Source: an uncultured Eisenbergiella sp.
Lineage (GTDB): Bacteria > Bacillota > Clostridia > Lachnospirales > Lachnospiraceae
DNA length: 64,000 nucleotides
NCBI GenBank assembly: GCA_910585455.1
Contig: CAJUEL010000007.1
Location: 1-64,000, forward strand
Reading direction: 5' to 3'
Below are positions 44,454-53,266 of this stretch, piece after piece. The position numbers and the translations under genes are program-made. The notes under the pieces were generated by a model. It saw only the letters and a list, made by a program, of their open reading frames with translations, did no database searches and had not been told where the DNA came from. Position 1 is the first letter of the stretch. Every line of letters begins with the position of its first letter.

Positions 44454-46283
44454 TTATTCCTGCCCAACAAGCGGCATTTCCGTCATCCGCAGCTTTGCGC
44501 AGCCATATGGATACAGTTCCTTTTCCACCGCCGCACCGACGGCACGGTCGGATTTCGGCAGCTTATCAGAAACGCTGTCATATCCTTCCGCGAAGTCCCA
44601 TTCCACCGGACACAGCTTCGCCTTGAGCGTCACGGGCGGGCATTGTGAGGAGAAAGGCGCCGAAGACTGTTCCCCTTCACACACCGTGAAGGCATCACCG
44701 GCAAAGCCGTACCGCCATTCCGACTGCGGAATCAATTCATAATCACAATACGGGAATTTCCGCTCCACACCGTCCCGGGTAAACTCCAGCTTTTTATATG
44801 CCGTTTCAATCGGAAGGGCAAATACCAGCGGTCCATACACAACGGTTTGCAGCCCCGATGCCTGTGTTTCCAAATGCGGCGCATCGACGTAAACCACGGA
44901 TACCGTCTCCGTCCCGTTCCATTCCTTTTCAATCGTATAAAAATCGGAAAGCGCCACTGGCTCGCCATTCACACGGCATTCCTTTGCCCACCGGGGAATC
45001 CGGAATTTCAGTTCAAAGGAAACCGGCTCTTCCACCTCTACGGTATAGCTGCATGCCAGCCGGAAAGGATAGTCGCTGTCCGCAGTAATGGTCACGCCGG
45101 TTTTCCCGATCGCGGTTTTCAGCTGAGCGGGCAGCATGGAACAAAGCACGCCCTTTTCCGTCTGTAAAAAAGCGCTCATCGCGAATTTCGGCCAGCCCTG
45201 ATTAAAGTTGGCCGTACAACAGCCAAAGTTCGGCTCCAGCCCGAACAGATGCGACTCTTCCCCGTTGGTGCGGAAAAAGGATTTACCCGGAAAGCGGATG
45301 CAGGCGATCTGATTCACCATCTGATCGTACTGATGCGTCCACATATCGTCGCTCACCGTTGCCGGAAGCGCGTTGAAAGCGATGCGCTCCAGCCGCTGCG
45401 CCCACACAGGGTCCTGGGTGATGGCATAGAGCAGCTCACAGGTGTACATCAGCTCAACCACACTGCAAAGCTCCGTTCCCTGATTATTGGCAATGCCGGA
45501 CAGACATTCGTCCCCCGTAAAGGTGCCGACAGCTGTCCCGTTGTAACGCTCCAGCACCTGCCAGAGCTCCTCCGCCCGGTTTTCATAGGGCTCGCCCAGC
45601 AGCTCGCAGCAGACCGCCTCGTATTTGAACATCATGCCCAGGTTGACGATGTGTGTGTAAAAGGTCCATTTATTCATTGGACGTTTCCATTCCTCTATAT
45701 AAGAAGGATAATCGGCCCCCTGCTCCCGCAGCCGCCTTGCCAGATCTTTTAGCCACTCCTCATGGCAATCCTCATACAAAAACTGAATCGGAATCAGGCA
45801 TTCAAACCATCGGAATTCTCCCCAGTCAAAAAGCTTTACTTCCCCTGCCTGCATCATCCTGTTCAGACATTCCATCGCCCGGTACAGACCGTCCTTCGCG
45901 CGCGCGCTTTCCGTAAACTCACAGTAGAGCGCGAGCACCTTTCCAATCAGAAAAAGCGCCCAGACATCATATTTCCCCCGTTCCTCCTGCGCGCAGGGAC
46001 AGATCCAGCCGTCCTCCTGCTGTCCGTCCAGTATCGCGTTGATATATTTATCCGCACGCGTCTTCATGTCCTCATTTTCCAGCAGGTGCGCCAGCGGAAT
46101 GACCCCGTCCAGCCAGTACGGCACCCGCTCCCAGCCATCCTTATCTCCGCCGATCCAGGCGCTGTCCCGGATATCCGGCCAGATTTTGTCCAGATTTCCC
46201 GAAAGGCCCGCTGCCTGTACTTCCAGCTGCTTTTTCAGCCACCCCTGTGGCCTGATTTCGTTTGCTCCAAAGTAATGGTACAT
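44454..46283 (-). CDS. GH127-type (DUF1680) beta-L-arabinofuranosidase-like enzyme
   Basis: This 609-residue protein resembles the GH127/DUF1680 family: an alpha/alpha-barrel followed by beta domains. The conserved Cys pair lies in NFGCCTANFNQGW (about 365), and acidic residues in TGDECLSGIANNQGTELC occupy the active-site region. Characterised members remove beta-L-arabinofuranose from plant hydroxyproline-rich glycans using zinc-bound cysteines. There is no signal peptide, so it is cytoplasmic. AAAGGAG eight bases upstream supports ATG 46283. It is divergent from an AraC-type regulator, its likely controller. The exact substrate is not certain. Confidence 0.82.
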   Translation of the reverse strand: MYHYFGANEIRPQGWLKKQLEVQAAGLSGNLDKIWPDIRDSAWIGGDKDGWERVPYWLDGVIPLAHLLENEDMKTRADKYINAILDGQQEDGWICPCAQEERGKYDVWALFLIGKVLALYCEFTESARAKDGLYRAMECLNRMMQAGEVKLFDWGEFRWFECLIPIQFLYEDCHEEWLKDLARRLREQGADYPSYIEEWKRPMNKWTFYTHIVNLGMMFKYEAVCCELLGEPYENRAEELWQVLERYNGTAVGTFTGDECLSGIANNQGTELCSVVELMYTCELLYAITQDPVWAQRLERIAFNALPATVSDDMWTHQYDQMVNQIACIRFPGKSFFRTNGEESHLFGLEPNFGCCTANFNQGWPKFAMSAFLQTEKGVLCSMLPAQLKTAIGKTGVTITADSDYPFRLACSYTVEVEEPVSFELKFRIPRWAKECRVNGEPVALSDFYTIEKEWNGTETVSVVYVDAPHLETQASGLQTVVYGPLVFALPIETAYKKLEFTRDGVERKFPYCDYELIPQSEWRYGFAGDAFTVCEGEQSSAPFSSQCPPVTLKAKLCPVEWDFAEGYDSVSDKLPKSDRAVGAAVEKELYPYGCAKLRMTEMPLVGQE

Positions 46284-46420
46284 GATTGTTTCTCCTTTCT
46301 GATGAGCGGATAGGTTGTGACGGCATCCGGAAGGAAACGGTACATTCATTCACGGATGTCTGCTATATCAGCATAGCATGAAATGCGGATTTCTGTATAT
46401 GAACTTTCTCACAAGAAATA

Positions 46421-46448
46421 TTGCAAATATCACAGGGCGGTCTATAAT
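46421..46448 (+). promoter_or_regulatory. Promoter of the AraC-type regulator
   Basis: TTGCAA (46421-46426), 16 bases, TATAAT (46443-46448). It lies inside the longer open frame, which shows that the true start is downstream. A palindrome with half GCTATATC at 46361-46376 in the divergent gap could be a regulator site. Confidence 0.65.
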
Positions 46449-46536
46449 GTTCTTAGGAAATCATGTGAAGAAATTGTCTGGAGCTGTTCCGCACAATCTG
46501 TTTGCGTATGAACGAATCGAAAGGAATGATGAAACC

Positions 46537-47325
46537 ATGATGGATGGACTGGATTTACAAAAGCTGCCCATGTACCATGCGTCAGCGCACAAGGTATTCC
46601 GCCCCGGCGAAAAGCACGTACGACGGATTGCGGGGGAGGATGTGCTGATACTCATGCTGGAGGGCACGCTTCACTTTCTGGAAAATGGAGAGCAGATTGA
46701 CCTGGAAAAGGGAGAATATTATATTCAGCGAAAGGGACTTTTGCAGGAAGGACGGATTCCCAGCGATGACGCGCGGTATTACTACATCCACTTTACGGGT
46801 GCGTATGGACAGTCACAGCAGACGCTTCCGCTTCGGGGAACGGGAGATTTTTCTACGCTGCTGCCGGTTTTTGACGCGCTGGATTTTTTACAGCTGTCCG
46901 GCGCAAGCGCGGTGGAAAAGTCCGCCCTGTTTTACCGGATTTTATCGGGAATCTGCAAAAAGGAGCGGCAGACGCAGCACAAGCAGGTTGTGATGCAGAT
47001 CATGATGATGATTCAGGAAAATATCCGGCATCCGTTCACGCTGGATGAGCTGGCGGAGCGCTGCGGCTACAGCCCCAATTCCATTATCACATTTTTCCGG
47101 GAGGAAACCGGGCAAACGCCTTTTTCCTTCCTCCAGAAAGCGAGGATTGAGGCTGCGAAACGGCAGCTTTCAGATTCCGACCTCCCGGTGGGCATCATCG
47201 CGGAGGAATGCGGTTTTTCCGGATATGTCAATTTTTACAAAAGCTTCGTGAAGCTGGAGGGCATCGCGCCGCTGGAGTGGCGGAAGCTGCGACGCGGCTG
47301 CCGGGCTCATTTTCCGTGGGAATAA
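46537..47325 (+). CDS. AraC-family regulator divergent from GH127
   Basis: A 262-residue regulator with an N-terminal cupin-like sugar-sensing domain (PGEKHVRRIAGEDVLILMLEG) and a C-terminal pair of helix-turn-helices (FTLDELAERCGYSPNSIITFF and VGIIAEECGFSGYVNFYKSF). The frame opens at 46378, but the promoter at 46421-46448 rules out that start. ATG 46537 lies 11 bases after AAGGA. Divergence from the GH127 gene suggests it activates that gene in response to an arabinose-type sugar. Its end overlaps the convergent phosphoesterase gene by 19 bases. Confidence 0.85.
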   Translation: MMDGLDLQKLPMYHASAHKVFRPGEKHVRRIAGEDVLILMLEGTLHFLENGEQIDLEKGEYYIQRKGLLQEGRIPSDDARYYYIHFTGAYGQSQQTLPLRGTGDFSTLLPVFDALDFLQLSGASAVEKSALFYRILSGICKKERQTQHKQVVMQIMMMIQENIRHPFTLDELAERCGYSPNSIITFFREETGQTPFSFLQKARIEAAKRQLSDSDLPVGIIAEECGFSGYVNFYKSFVKLEGIAPLEWRKLRRGCRAHFPWE

Positions 47326-48020
47326 AATTCCTCTCCCGTATCAAGGCATATGGCCGCAAGCCGCCCGCCGGGAAAGCATGCCCCACAGTCAATTCCAATG
47401 TGATGATTTTTTCTGTAGATGAAGCCGGGCCTGGGATTTCCCTCGATCGTCTGCGTAGGCGTATGACCTGTCACGACATAAATATCCTCGAAATATGTCT
47501 TTTCATAATCGGCCCTTTCCCAGACAAGCTCATGCAGGGAGTACGCATCCATATCCTTTTCCGGCGCGAAATTTCCAAGTCCCGCATGCACAAGAATGTA
47601 ATCATTTTCTCCCACCGTCAGTTCCTCATAGAGCTGAAATTCCCTGATATAATCGATCACTTCCTGCTGCACATCCGGATTCAGCCTGCGAAACTCGTCT
47701 ATCGTTGTTTTGCTGCCGTTATATTGCCATGTCATCAGATTATCCAGCATTTTTGCGTCCAGCTCCGCAATGGATGCTTCCGTTATTTCCCTTCGCAGAA
47801 ACTCCAGACATTCCAATGCCATAAGCTCATGGTTTCCCACGATGCAAATGGCATTGGGCATTTCCATAAGCTTTCTCAGCGTCCGGATCGGATGCGGTCC
47901 TCTGTCCAGCACGTCCCCCAGAATATACAACGTGTCCGATTGCTTCAGCCTGATCTGATCCAGCAGTTCCATAAACTTATCATATTCGCCATGTATATCC
48001 GCGATCACATAGGTTGCCAT
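47307..48020 (-). CDS. Calcineurin-like metallophosphoesterase
   Basis: A 237-residue metal-dependent phosphatase with the full motif set: DIHGEYDKF (about 7), GDVLDRGPH (about 35), GNHELM (about 62), VHAGLG (about 142) and GHTPTQ (about 185). It resembles bacterial serine/threonine or diadenosine-tetraphosphate-type phosphatases. GGAGG seven bases upstream supports ATG 48020 over a longer frame. It is the last of three minus-strand genes after GH172 and rhamnose mutarotase. The substrate is unknown. Confidence 0.88.
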   Translation of the reverse strand: MATYVIADIHGEYDKFMELLDQIRLKQSDTLYILGDVLDRGPHPIRTLRKLMEMPNAICIVGNHELMALECLEFLRREITEASIAELDAKMLDNLMTWQYNGSKTTIDEFRRLNPDVQQEVIDYIREFQLYEELTVGENDYILVHAGLGNFAPEKDMDAYSLHELVWERADYEKTYFEDIYVVTGHTPTQTIEGNPRPGFIYRKNHHIGIDCGACFPGGRLAAICLDTGEEFYSHGK

Positions 48021-48061
48021 ATACCGCCTCCGCCTTATGATTCCCTGCCGCCCAATCCTCG

Positions 48062-48373
48062 TCAGTCCAGATGAAAAACCTTCTTCAAATCCACGCTCAC
48101 CGGGCTGTTGTCCGGATTGGTCTCCATGATATCCGCCATGTAATCCCACCATTTCCGGTTGATCTGTGTGTCCGCGCCCTTCGCCCATTTTTCTTCGTCT
48201 TCGATCTCAATATAGCCGAAAAGCGTCAGCGTTTCCTCATCCAGAAAAATCGTGTAATTTTTCCCGCCGTACTCATGGATCATATCCTGCATTTGGGGCC
48301 ACAGCAGATTGTGCCGCCTTTCATATTCCGCCTCCTGCCCTGCGTACAGCTTCATCTTAAATCCCTTGATCAT
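48062..48373 (-). CDS. rhaM: L-rhamnose mutarotase
   Basis: A 103-residue protein of the RhaM family, which interconverts alpha and beta L-rhamnopyranose. Features are MIKGFKMKLYAGQEAEYERRHNLLWP with the catalytic His, and the C-terminal KWWDYMADIMETNPDNSP. GGGAGG eight bases upstream fixes ATG 48373. It lies 26 bases after the GH172 gene and 41 before the phosphoesterase. No other rhamnose genes are present, so it may serve another sugar in this locus. Confidence 0.88.
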   Translation of the reverse strand: MIKGFKMKLYAGQEAEYERRHNLLWPQMQDMIHEYGGKNYTIFLDEETLTLFGYIEIEDEEKWAKGADTQINRKWWDYMADIMETNPDNSPVSVDLKKVFHLD

Positions 48374-48399
48374 GCCTGTATCCTCCCCTGTTACAGTTT

Positions 48400-49494
48400 T
48401 CACCGCGGCCACCGCTCTTTTCTTTCCATCAGCGCCCCAAAAGCCGCATGGGGCTCCGTCTGATACCAGTACGCCACCGTCGCCACATCGTCCTGCCGCT
48501 CGAACAGCCCGCCATGGTACACGCCGATTTGCTGAATCGTCACCTTTAGCTCCTCCTCAAACAGAATCGGGTCCATGATGTGCCACCGGTAAAAGCTGCG
48601 CTGGGGCATCTGGTCATCGTTATGATAATCATTATGAATGAACGTATCGTGATGGGAATAATAGGGATACCCCATAAAGGGCGTGCAATACGTGTTTTCC
48701 ACCGTCCGCCCGTTTTCCTGCGTGGCAAAGCTCCAGGCGCCTCCGAAATAATCCTCCGTCCCGGTCCCGCAGATGGTGGGATACTCCCTGTCCCCGTCCA
48801 GATAAAACTTGATCTCACCCTCGCCGTACCAGTAGCGCTCCAGCGTGGTCAGCGCCATATAGGTTCCAACGTACTTTCCTCTGCCCTTCACACCGTCCAG
48901 TATAACATAATCCACGCCCTTTTGAGTCAGTCTCTGCCGCCTCCACTGGGCATGGAAATAGCCGCAGTCCGCCGGGATCTCATCCGTCAGGCAATAATCC
49001 ACCTGATAAAAAAACGCGTGCACATCCTCGTCGCATTGATTTTCAATCGTGATCCTCGCCTTCTTCCAAAAGGGCATCGGGAAAAATGAATTAAAGCCTC
49101 TGGTTGGATTCACCGCGATCGGCATGGAATTGACCGGATAAGAAACTCCGAAGCCGCAGCAGAAAAAGTCCCCCAGCGGGCTTTCCACAGACGGGCTCTC
49201 CTCATCATCCCAATACATGCGCAGCACCAGATCCCGCAAAATATAGCGGTTTCTGTCACTGGTCCGGTCCGTCACCGTGATCCAGATATGCCCGATCACC
49301 CCGGGTCCTTCCATCTCGGCCAGCGTCACCGTCTCCCCGGCTTTTAGCACCGGCACGCAGGGCGAGCCCTTCCGGGAAGGCCCCAGGTCGCTTGCCGCCA
49401 TCCCGCCTTTCCCCTTTTCTCCCGTCCGGTTCTCCCAGTTAATGCTTCTGCTCTTTCCCTTCTTCAAAAGGGGCAGTCCACACATATCAAACAT
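48400..49494 (-). CDS. GH172 (DUF2961) glycosidase
   Basis: This 364-residue protein belongs to DUF2961, now GH172, whose characterised members act on fructofuranose or arabinofuranose linkages, including difructose anhydrides. Typical parts are GPGVIGHIWITV near residue 60, SPLGDFFCCGFG, YWYGEGEIKFYLDGD and GTGTEDYFGGAW, the last two holding the likely catalytic glutamates. No signal peptide. GGAGG eight bases upstream supports ATG 49494. It starts a three-gene unit with rhaM and a phosphoesterase. The nearby GH32 genes make a fructan-derived substrate plausible. Confidence 0.85.
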   Translation of the reverse strand: MFDMCGLPLLKKGKSRSINWENRTGEKGKGGMAASDLGPSRKGSPCVPVLKAGETVTLAEMEGPGVIGHIWITVTDRTSDRNRYILRDLVLRMYWDDEESPSVESPLGDFFCCGFGVSYPVNSMPIAVNPTRGFNSFFPMPFWKKARITIENQCDEDVHAFFYQVDYCLTDEIPADCGYFHAQWRRQRLTQKGVDYVILDGVKGRGKYVGTYMALTTLERYWYGEGEIKFYLDGDREYPTICGTGTEDYFGGAWSFATQENGRTVENTYCTPFMGYPYYSHHDTFIHNDYHNDDQMPQRSFYRWHIMDPILFEEELKVTIQQIGVYHGGLFERQDDVATVAYWYQTEPHAAFGALMERKERWPR

Positions 49495-49818
49495 TGTAAC
49501 ATCCTCCATCTTCTTTCACTACATAGCAGCATCTCCCATAGAAAAATATCACGGTAATGAGCACACATTTCATTGCATTTTCCGTATTCGCATTTACATG
49601 ATCTACTTTGTTTCTGACTTTTACAGACTTTGCAATCAATTGCTTTTCGCATTACCCTTAAAAATAATCTTGCCATACTTTTTAATATTGGCTACAATTA
49701 CCTTTAAATTCCAATTCTTTATTTGGTACGGTTCTTGATACAGTTCCGCCACAATGCTTACACCTATTCGTAAATGTTTTTGGCTTTGATAATAGCTCTG
49801 GAAACGCGCATTTTGTTC
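49495..49818. other. AT-rich gap upstream of the GH172 gene
   Basis: Apart from the presumed GH172 promoter, which I could not place, I see no gene or repeat here. Confidence 0.4.
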
Positions 49819-49847
49819 TTGCGCTCTGCCGCCGGATATGCTATATT
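49819..49847 (+). promoter_or_regulatory. Promoter of the antisense RNA
   Basis: TTGCGC (49819-49824), 17 bases, TATATT (49842-49847). Confidence 0.6.
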
Positions 49848-49853
49848 ATAAGC

Positions 49854-49957
49854 AGAAAAGGGAAAGCCATAGAAGCGGCTCTACCCACAAACAGTTATTA
49901 CTTAACGCTTATAGCGTCAGCCGTCACTATTGCAGTAGTGGCGGCTATTTCTTTTTT
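49854..49957 (+). ncRNA. Putative antisense antitoxin RNA
   Basis: A transcript of about 104 bases should start near 49854 and end at a strong terminator: AGCCGTCACTA (49919-49929) pairs with TAGTGGCGGCT (49936-49946), followed by ATTTCTTTTTT. A small ACGCT/AGCGT hairpin precedes it. It runs opposite to and overlaps the 3' end of the toxin message, the arrangement of txpA/ratA-type modules. Confidence 0.6.
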
Positions 49958-50040
49958 CCCTTGTAAATCTGATAAATCAAATTGGCAAGGGCAACAATGA
50001 GTATTCCAATCTGGATCAAGTCCTGATATGTAACATACAT
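49945..50040 (-). CDS. Putative type I toxin (holin-like small membrane peptide)
   Basis: A 31-residue peptide, MYVTYQDLIQIGILIVALAN followed by LIYQIYKGKKK: one hydrophobic helix with a Tyr/Lys tail. It looks like the putative holin-like toxins of Firmicutes, which insert into the membrane. AAAGGAGG eight bases upstream is a strong site and fixes ATG 50040; the frame opens further upstream but without support. Its promoter is at 50141-50169. The message is convergent with a short RNA from 49854, which would act as antitoxin. Confidence 0.72.
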   Translation of the reverse strand: MYVTYQDLIQIGILIVALANLIYQIYKGKKK

Positions 50041-50140
50041 TGCAACGCCCTCCTTTCTTTCGTCTGGAGGGCTACCTGAACCCTCCGGTAAAACAAAGAG
50101 GGGTAAAGCCGCCTTTGGCTCTATGGTTTCCCATGAATAG

Positions 50141-50169
50141 AGTATAGCACATCTTTTCCTGTCAGGCAA
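50141..50169 (-). promoter_or_regulatory. Promoter of the toxin gene
   Basis: Minus-strand TTGCCT (50164-50169), 17 bases, TATACT (50141-50146). The leader is about 95 bases and contains a CCGGAGGGTT/AGCCCTCC hairpin that could hide the ribosome site. Confidence 0.6.
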
Positions 50170-50201
50170 TCATAATATGCTGCTTTATTCCCGTTTCGGC
50201 A

Positions 50202-50244
50202 ACTCAAAGGCTACTGTTCACTCCGTGACCAGTAACCTTTGAGT
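50202..50244. repeat. Palindrome with 20-base arms
   Basis: ACTCAAAGGCTACTGTTCAC (50202-50221) pairs with 50225-50244 around a three-base loop; the two imperfect pairs are G-U wobbles in RNA. It lies after the GH32 stop, where it may end the sugar operon or protect its 3' end. Confidence 0.7.
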
Positions 50245-50311
50245 ATTACAATTCAGGGCCCCGCCAAATGCGGACTGCCAGCGGCGCAGCCTCCTCCGTC
50301 TGCACCTGCTC

Positions 50312-51805
50312 TTACCGGATATCGTACTTCACAACGTCCATGCTGACCGCGCCGTCCGCGAAGAAGGAAATCCCCTCCGCCGCCTGGTCCGTATAGATCG
50401 TAGCGGTCATCACCTGCTCCCCGTCGTTCACAAAGGCCTCCACGCTGAACCGGTCCAGAATGATCCGCAGCTTAAGCTCGCCCTTTCTGCTGTCCGGATC
50501 GTTTACGAGGCACCTTCTCTGATGGATGATCGCCCTCCTGGAGCCGGAAAACTTCCGGTCCACCTTAAGGACCCCTTCCCTGGGGCGGAAGCTTAAGGAC
50601 GTCTGATAATCCTCATTCTGGGCAAAGCGCACGGCGAATTTCTGATACAGATCCACGCCCTCCACCGGACGCAGCACCAGCTCCATATCCACTCTCCGCC
50701 CTTTTACGCCCGACAGGCTGACCGTGCCGGAGACGATCGCGTCCTTATGCTCCACCCGGTTGCACCGCATCGCGTCAAACTCCCGGATCGGCTTCTGGTA
50801 AAGCCGTCCGTTTTGAATGGACAGCTCCCGGGGCAGGCTCATCTGCCCGAACCACTGGATGTTCTGGGAACGGAAATTGCAGGTATCCCAGTTCTGCATC
50901 CAGCCGATCATAATCCTGCGCCCGTCCGGCGTCAGCACGGTCTGAGGCGCGTAAAAATCGATGCCGTAATCGATGGACTGGTCATGCTCCTCGATAAAGG
51001 TGTCCGTCTGTTCATCATACGCTCCGATCAGACACAGAGTCCCGTTTCCGTTGTGATATTCAAAGCCCTGGGGGAGCATATCCTGGGGGCTGGTCAGCAG
51101 CACACCCTTTCCGTCCAGCACAAAGAAATCCGGGCACTCCCACATTTTTCCGAAGCGGTTATTGTTCGCGGCAAACACCTTTTTAAAGCTCCAGGAAAAG
51201 CCGTCTGGACTGGTGTAAAGGAGAATCTGCCCGCTGCCGTCCGCCGGTCTGTTTCCCACCACGCAGCAATAGGTTCCGTCACTTTTCCGCCACATTTTCG
51301 GATCCCTGAAATCGCTGCGGCTTACGCCCTCCGGCAGGTCCTTCGTATCCAGCACGGGATTTTTCTTGAACTTCTCATAATCCACCCCATCTCCCACCGC
51401 GAGGCACTGGGTCTGCACATCCCGCTTTCCGCCGTTCCAGAGACGCTCCTGCAGCACGCCGGTGTACATCAAAAGATGCCTGCCGTCCGGAAGCGTGATG
51501 GCGCTGCCGGAAAAGCAGCCGTCCATGTCATAGGGCTCATCCGGCGCGAGCGCCGCAGGAAGGTGCTCCCAATGCAGCAGGTCCTCGCTCACCGCATGCC
51601 CCCAATGCATGGGTCCCCAGTGGGAATCATAGGGATGGTACTGATAAAACATGTGATATTTTCCGTCATGCCAGGAAAAACCGTTCGGATCATTCATCCA
51701 GCCCGTTCTCGCGCACAAATGGAAATCCGGACGTTCCTCTCTTGTAATCATTTTTTCAGAAGCTTCCTCATATTTGCGGGCCTCCCGCAGTGTCTGACTG
51801 ATCAT
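50312..51805 (-). CDS. GH32 beta-fructofuranosidase
   Basis: A 497-residue cytoplasmic enzyme hydrolysing sucrose-type or fructo-oligosaccharide bonds. The catalytic triad of GH32 is intact: nucleophile Asp in GWMNDPNG (about 38), transition-state stabiliser in FRDPKMW (about 168), and acid/base Glu in MWECPDFF (about 224). The C-terminal beta-sandwich includes FVNDGEQVMTATIYT. GGAGAAG seven bases upstream sets the start, and the ATG overlaps the preceding stop by four bases. It is the last gene of the fructan operon. Confidence 0.93.
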   Translation of the reverse strand: MISQTLREARKYEEASEKMITREERPDFHLCARTGWMNDPNGFSWHDGKYHMFYQYHPYDSHWGPMHWGHAVSEDLLHWEHLPAALAPDEPYDMDGCFSGSAITLPDGRHLLMYTGVLQERLWNGGKRDVQTQCLAVGDGVDYEKFKKNPVLDTKDLPEGVSRSDFRDPKMWRKSDGTYCCVVGNRPADGSGQILLYTSPDGFSWSFKKVFAANNNRFGKMWECPDFFVLDGKGVLLTSPQDMLPQGFEYHNGNGTLCLIGAYDEQTDTFIEEHDQSIDYGIDFYAPQTVLTPDGRRIMIGWMQNWDTCNFRSQNIQWFGQMSLPRELSIQNGRLYQKPIREFDAMRCNRVEHKDAIVSGTVSLSGVKGRRVDMELVLRPVEGVDLYQKFAVRFAQNEDYQTSLSFRPREGVLKVDRKFSGSRRAIIHQRRCLVNDPDSRKGELKLRIILDRFSVEAFVNDGEQVMTATIYTDQAAEGISFFADGAVSMDVVKYDIR

Positions 51806-53232
51806 CGTTCTTCTCCTCTCTTCATCGTAATATCCTGGAAAACCGCTCCGCCCAGGGAAAACAGTCCCAGACCGCGGTCTTTGTAATCATACATCCGAAA
51901 GCTCAGCGCCGCCTCGTTGTTCACATACGCCGTTGCGGCGCTCCCCTCCATCAGAATTTCCATGCAATAGCGGTTGTCCTCCGCCAGCCGTATGGGCGTT
52001 TCCAGCTCCACATCGTAGGGGAAGGTCTTTCCGCCCTCCTCGGACATCCGAAGCCAGGAACGAAATACCAGTCTTTTTCGCTCCGGCTCCAGATACACAT
52101 AGTACCCTTCCTGAAAGGCTTCATCAACCTGCAGGATGAGTCCCGCCTGCCGCGCATCCCTGATTTCCACGTCCGCCCGCACATAGCAGCTTCCGGGCAG
52201 CGTCTGTAAAAGCAGCATCTGCTGCTGTGCCCCCTCCGGCGCCGTATATACATTTTCCTCTATGCTCCACCCCTGTGTGCGGCAGCGGATTTCATTTTTG
52301 ATACAGCTGTCAAAAATTCTTTTTCTCCCTTCCGGCATAGAAAGCTTCAGGTCTCCGTCCGGCTGCTGCGTGAGCCGGTGCACCACCATGCCGCCGCCCC
52401 AGTCCCAGGTCCGGTAGTCCTGTGCCTGCATGCCGTCGGGCCAAAAGCCGTAGGTGTTCACTTCCTTGGTCGGATTCCAGCCGAACAGATACCGCTCCTG
52501 CCCCTCCCCCGCCGATTTTGCCGCGTAAAACGCCCTGCCGTCCAGCCTGTGGTTTTGCGGAATCTGCCAGCGCTCTTCCCCCACCCGGCATTTCACATAA
52601 TAATTGCCAAACAGCGTGGTGTAGCTGGAAAAAATCAGGTAATACCAGTCTCCCATGCGAAATACGTCCGGGCATTCGCATGCGCCGTTGAAGCGTCCGG
52701 GATAATAAATCGGCTGTCTGTATTCCCAATGCTTCAAATCCTTCGACACGCACAGTCCCACGCATCCTGTCTGGCTGTGGAAGTCTACCGCCCGTGCCGC
52801 GAGAAACATCCAGAATTCTCCCAACTCCTCCCGGTAAACGATCCGGGGATCCCGCCAATCGGACTTATCATAGATCACCCCGTCGGGACCAAAGGTATCC
52901 TCCTCCTGATAGCTCCAATGATCCAGGCTCCCGTCCGCGCTCACATAATGGGTCACAAATTGTTTGCCGTCAGGGAAAATGCAGGCAAACAGATGCCACT
53001 GTCCCTGCCAGAAAATCAAATCCCCGGTTCCTCCCAGCACGTGGATGGGCGTCTCCGGTCCCATACAGAGCAAATCCTCGCTCTCCATCCTGTGCCAGCC
53101 CCGGATGACCTCCGGCGCCTTGGGATCCTTCCAGTTTTTTAAATAAAACAGCTGATATTTCCCGTCAATATATTTGGGAATCACATCCCCCGTCCGCGCC
53201 CCCGGCGCGTGATAAAAAATCTTTCCCTCCAT
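51802..53232 (-). CDS. GH32-related five-bladed propeller protein
   Basis: A 476-residue protein with a beta-propeller fold like GH32/GH43: the stabiliser-like WRDPRIV (about 153), acid/base-like CECPDVF (about 205), and FWPDGMQAQDY. The N-terminal nucleophile motif is not the usual MNDPNG; residues near GARTGDVIPKYIDGKYQLFY occupy that place, with Asp in GDV as candidate nucleophile. AAGGA seven bases upstream favours ATG 53232; ATG 53238 is possible. Its stop overlaps the GH32 start. A fructoside or anhydride substrate is inferred from context. Confidence 0.75.
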   Translation of the reverse strand: MEGKIFYHAPGARTGDVIPKYIDGKYQLFYLKNWKDPKAPEVIRGWHRMESEDLLCMGPETPIHVLGGTGDLIFWQGQWHLFACIFPDGKQFVTHYVSADGSLDHWSYQEEDTFGPDGVIYDKSDWRDPRIVYREELGEFWMFLAARAVDFHSQTGCVGLCVSKDLKHWEYRQPIYYPGRFNGACECPDVFRMGDWYYLIFSSYTTLFGNYYVKCRVGEERWQIPQNHRLDGRAFYAAKSAGEGQERYLFGWNPTKEVNTYGFWPDGMQAQDYRTWDWGGGMVVHRLTQQPDGDLKLSMPEGRKRIFDSCIKNEIRCRTQGWSIEENVYTAPEGAQQQMLLLQTLPGSCYVRADVEIRDARQAGLILQVDEAFQEGYYVYLEPERKRLVFRSWLRMSEEGGKTFPYDVELETPIRLAEDNRYCMEILMEGSAATAYVNNEAALSFRMYDYKDRGLGLFSLGGAVFQDITMKRGEER

Positions 53233-53266
53233 GTCCATTTCCTTCAACCCGCCTTTCTCTTTATCG

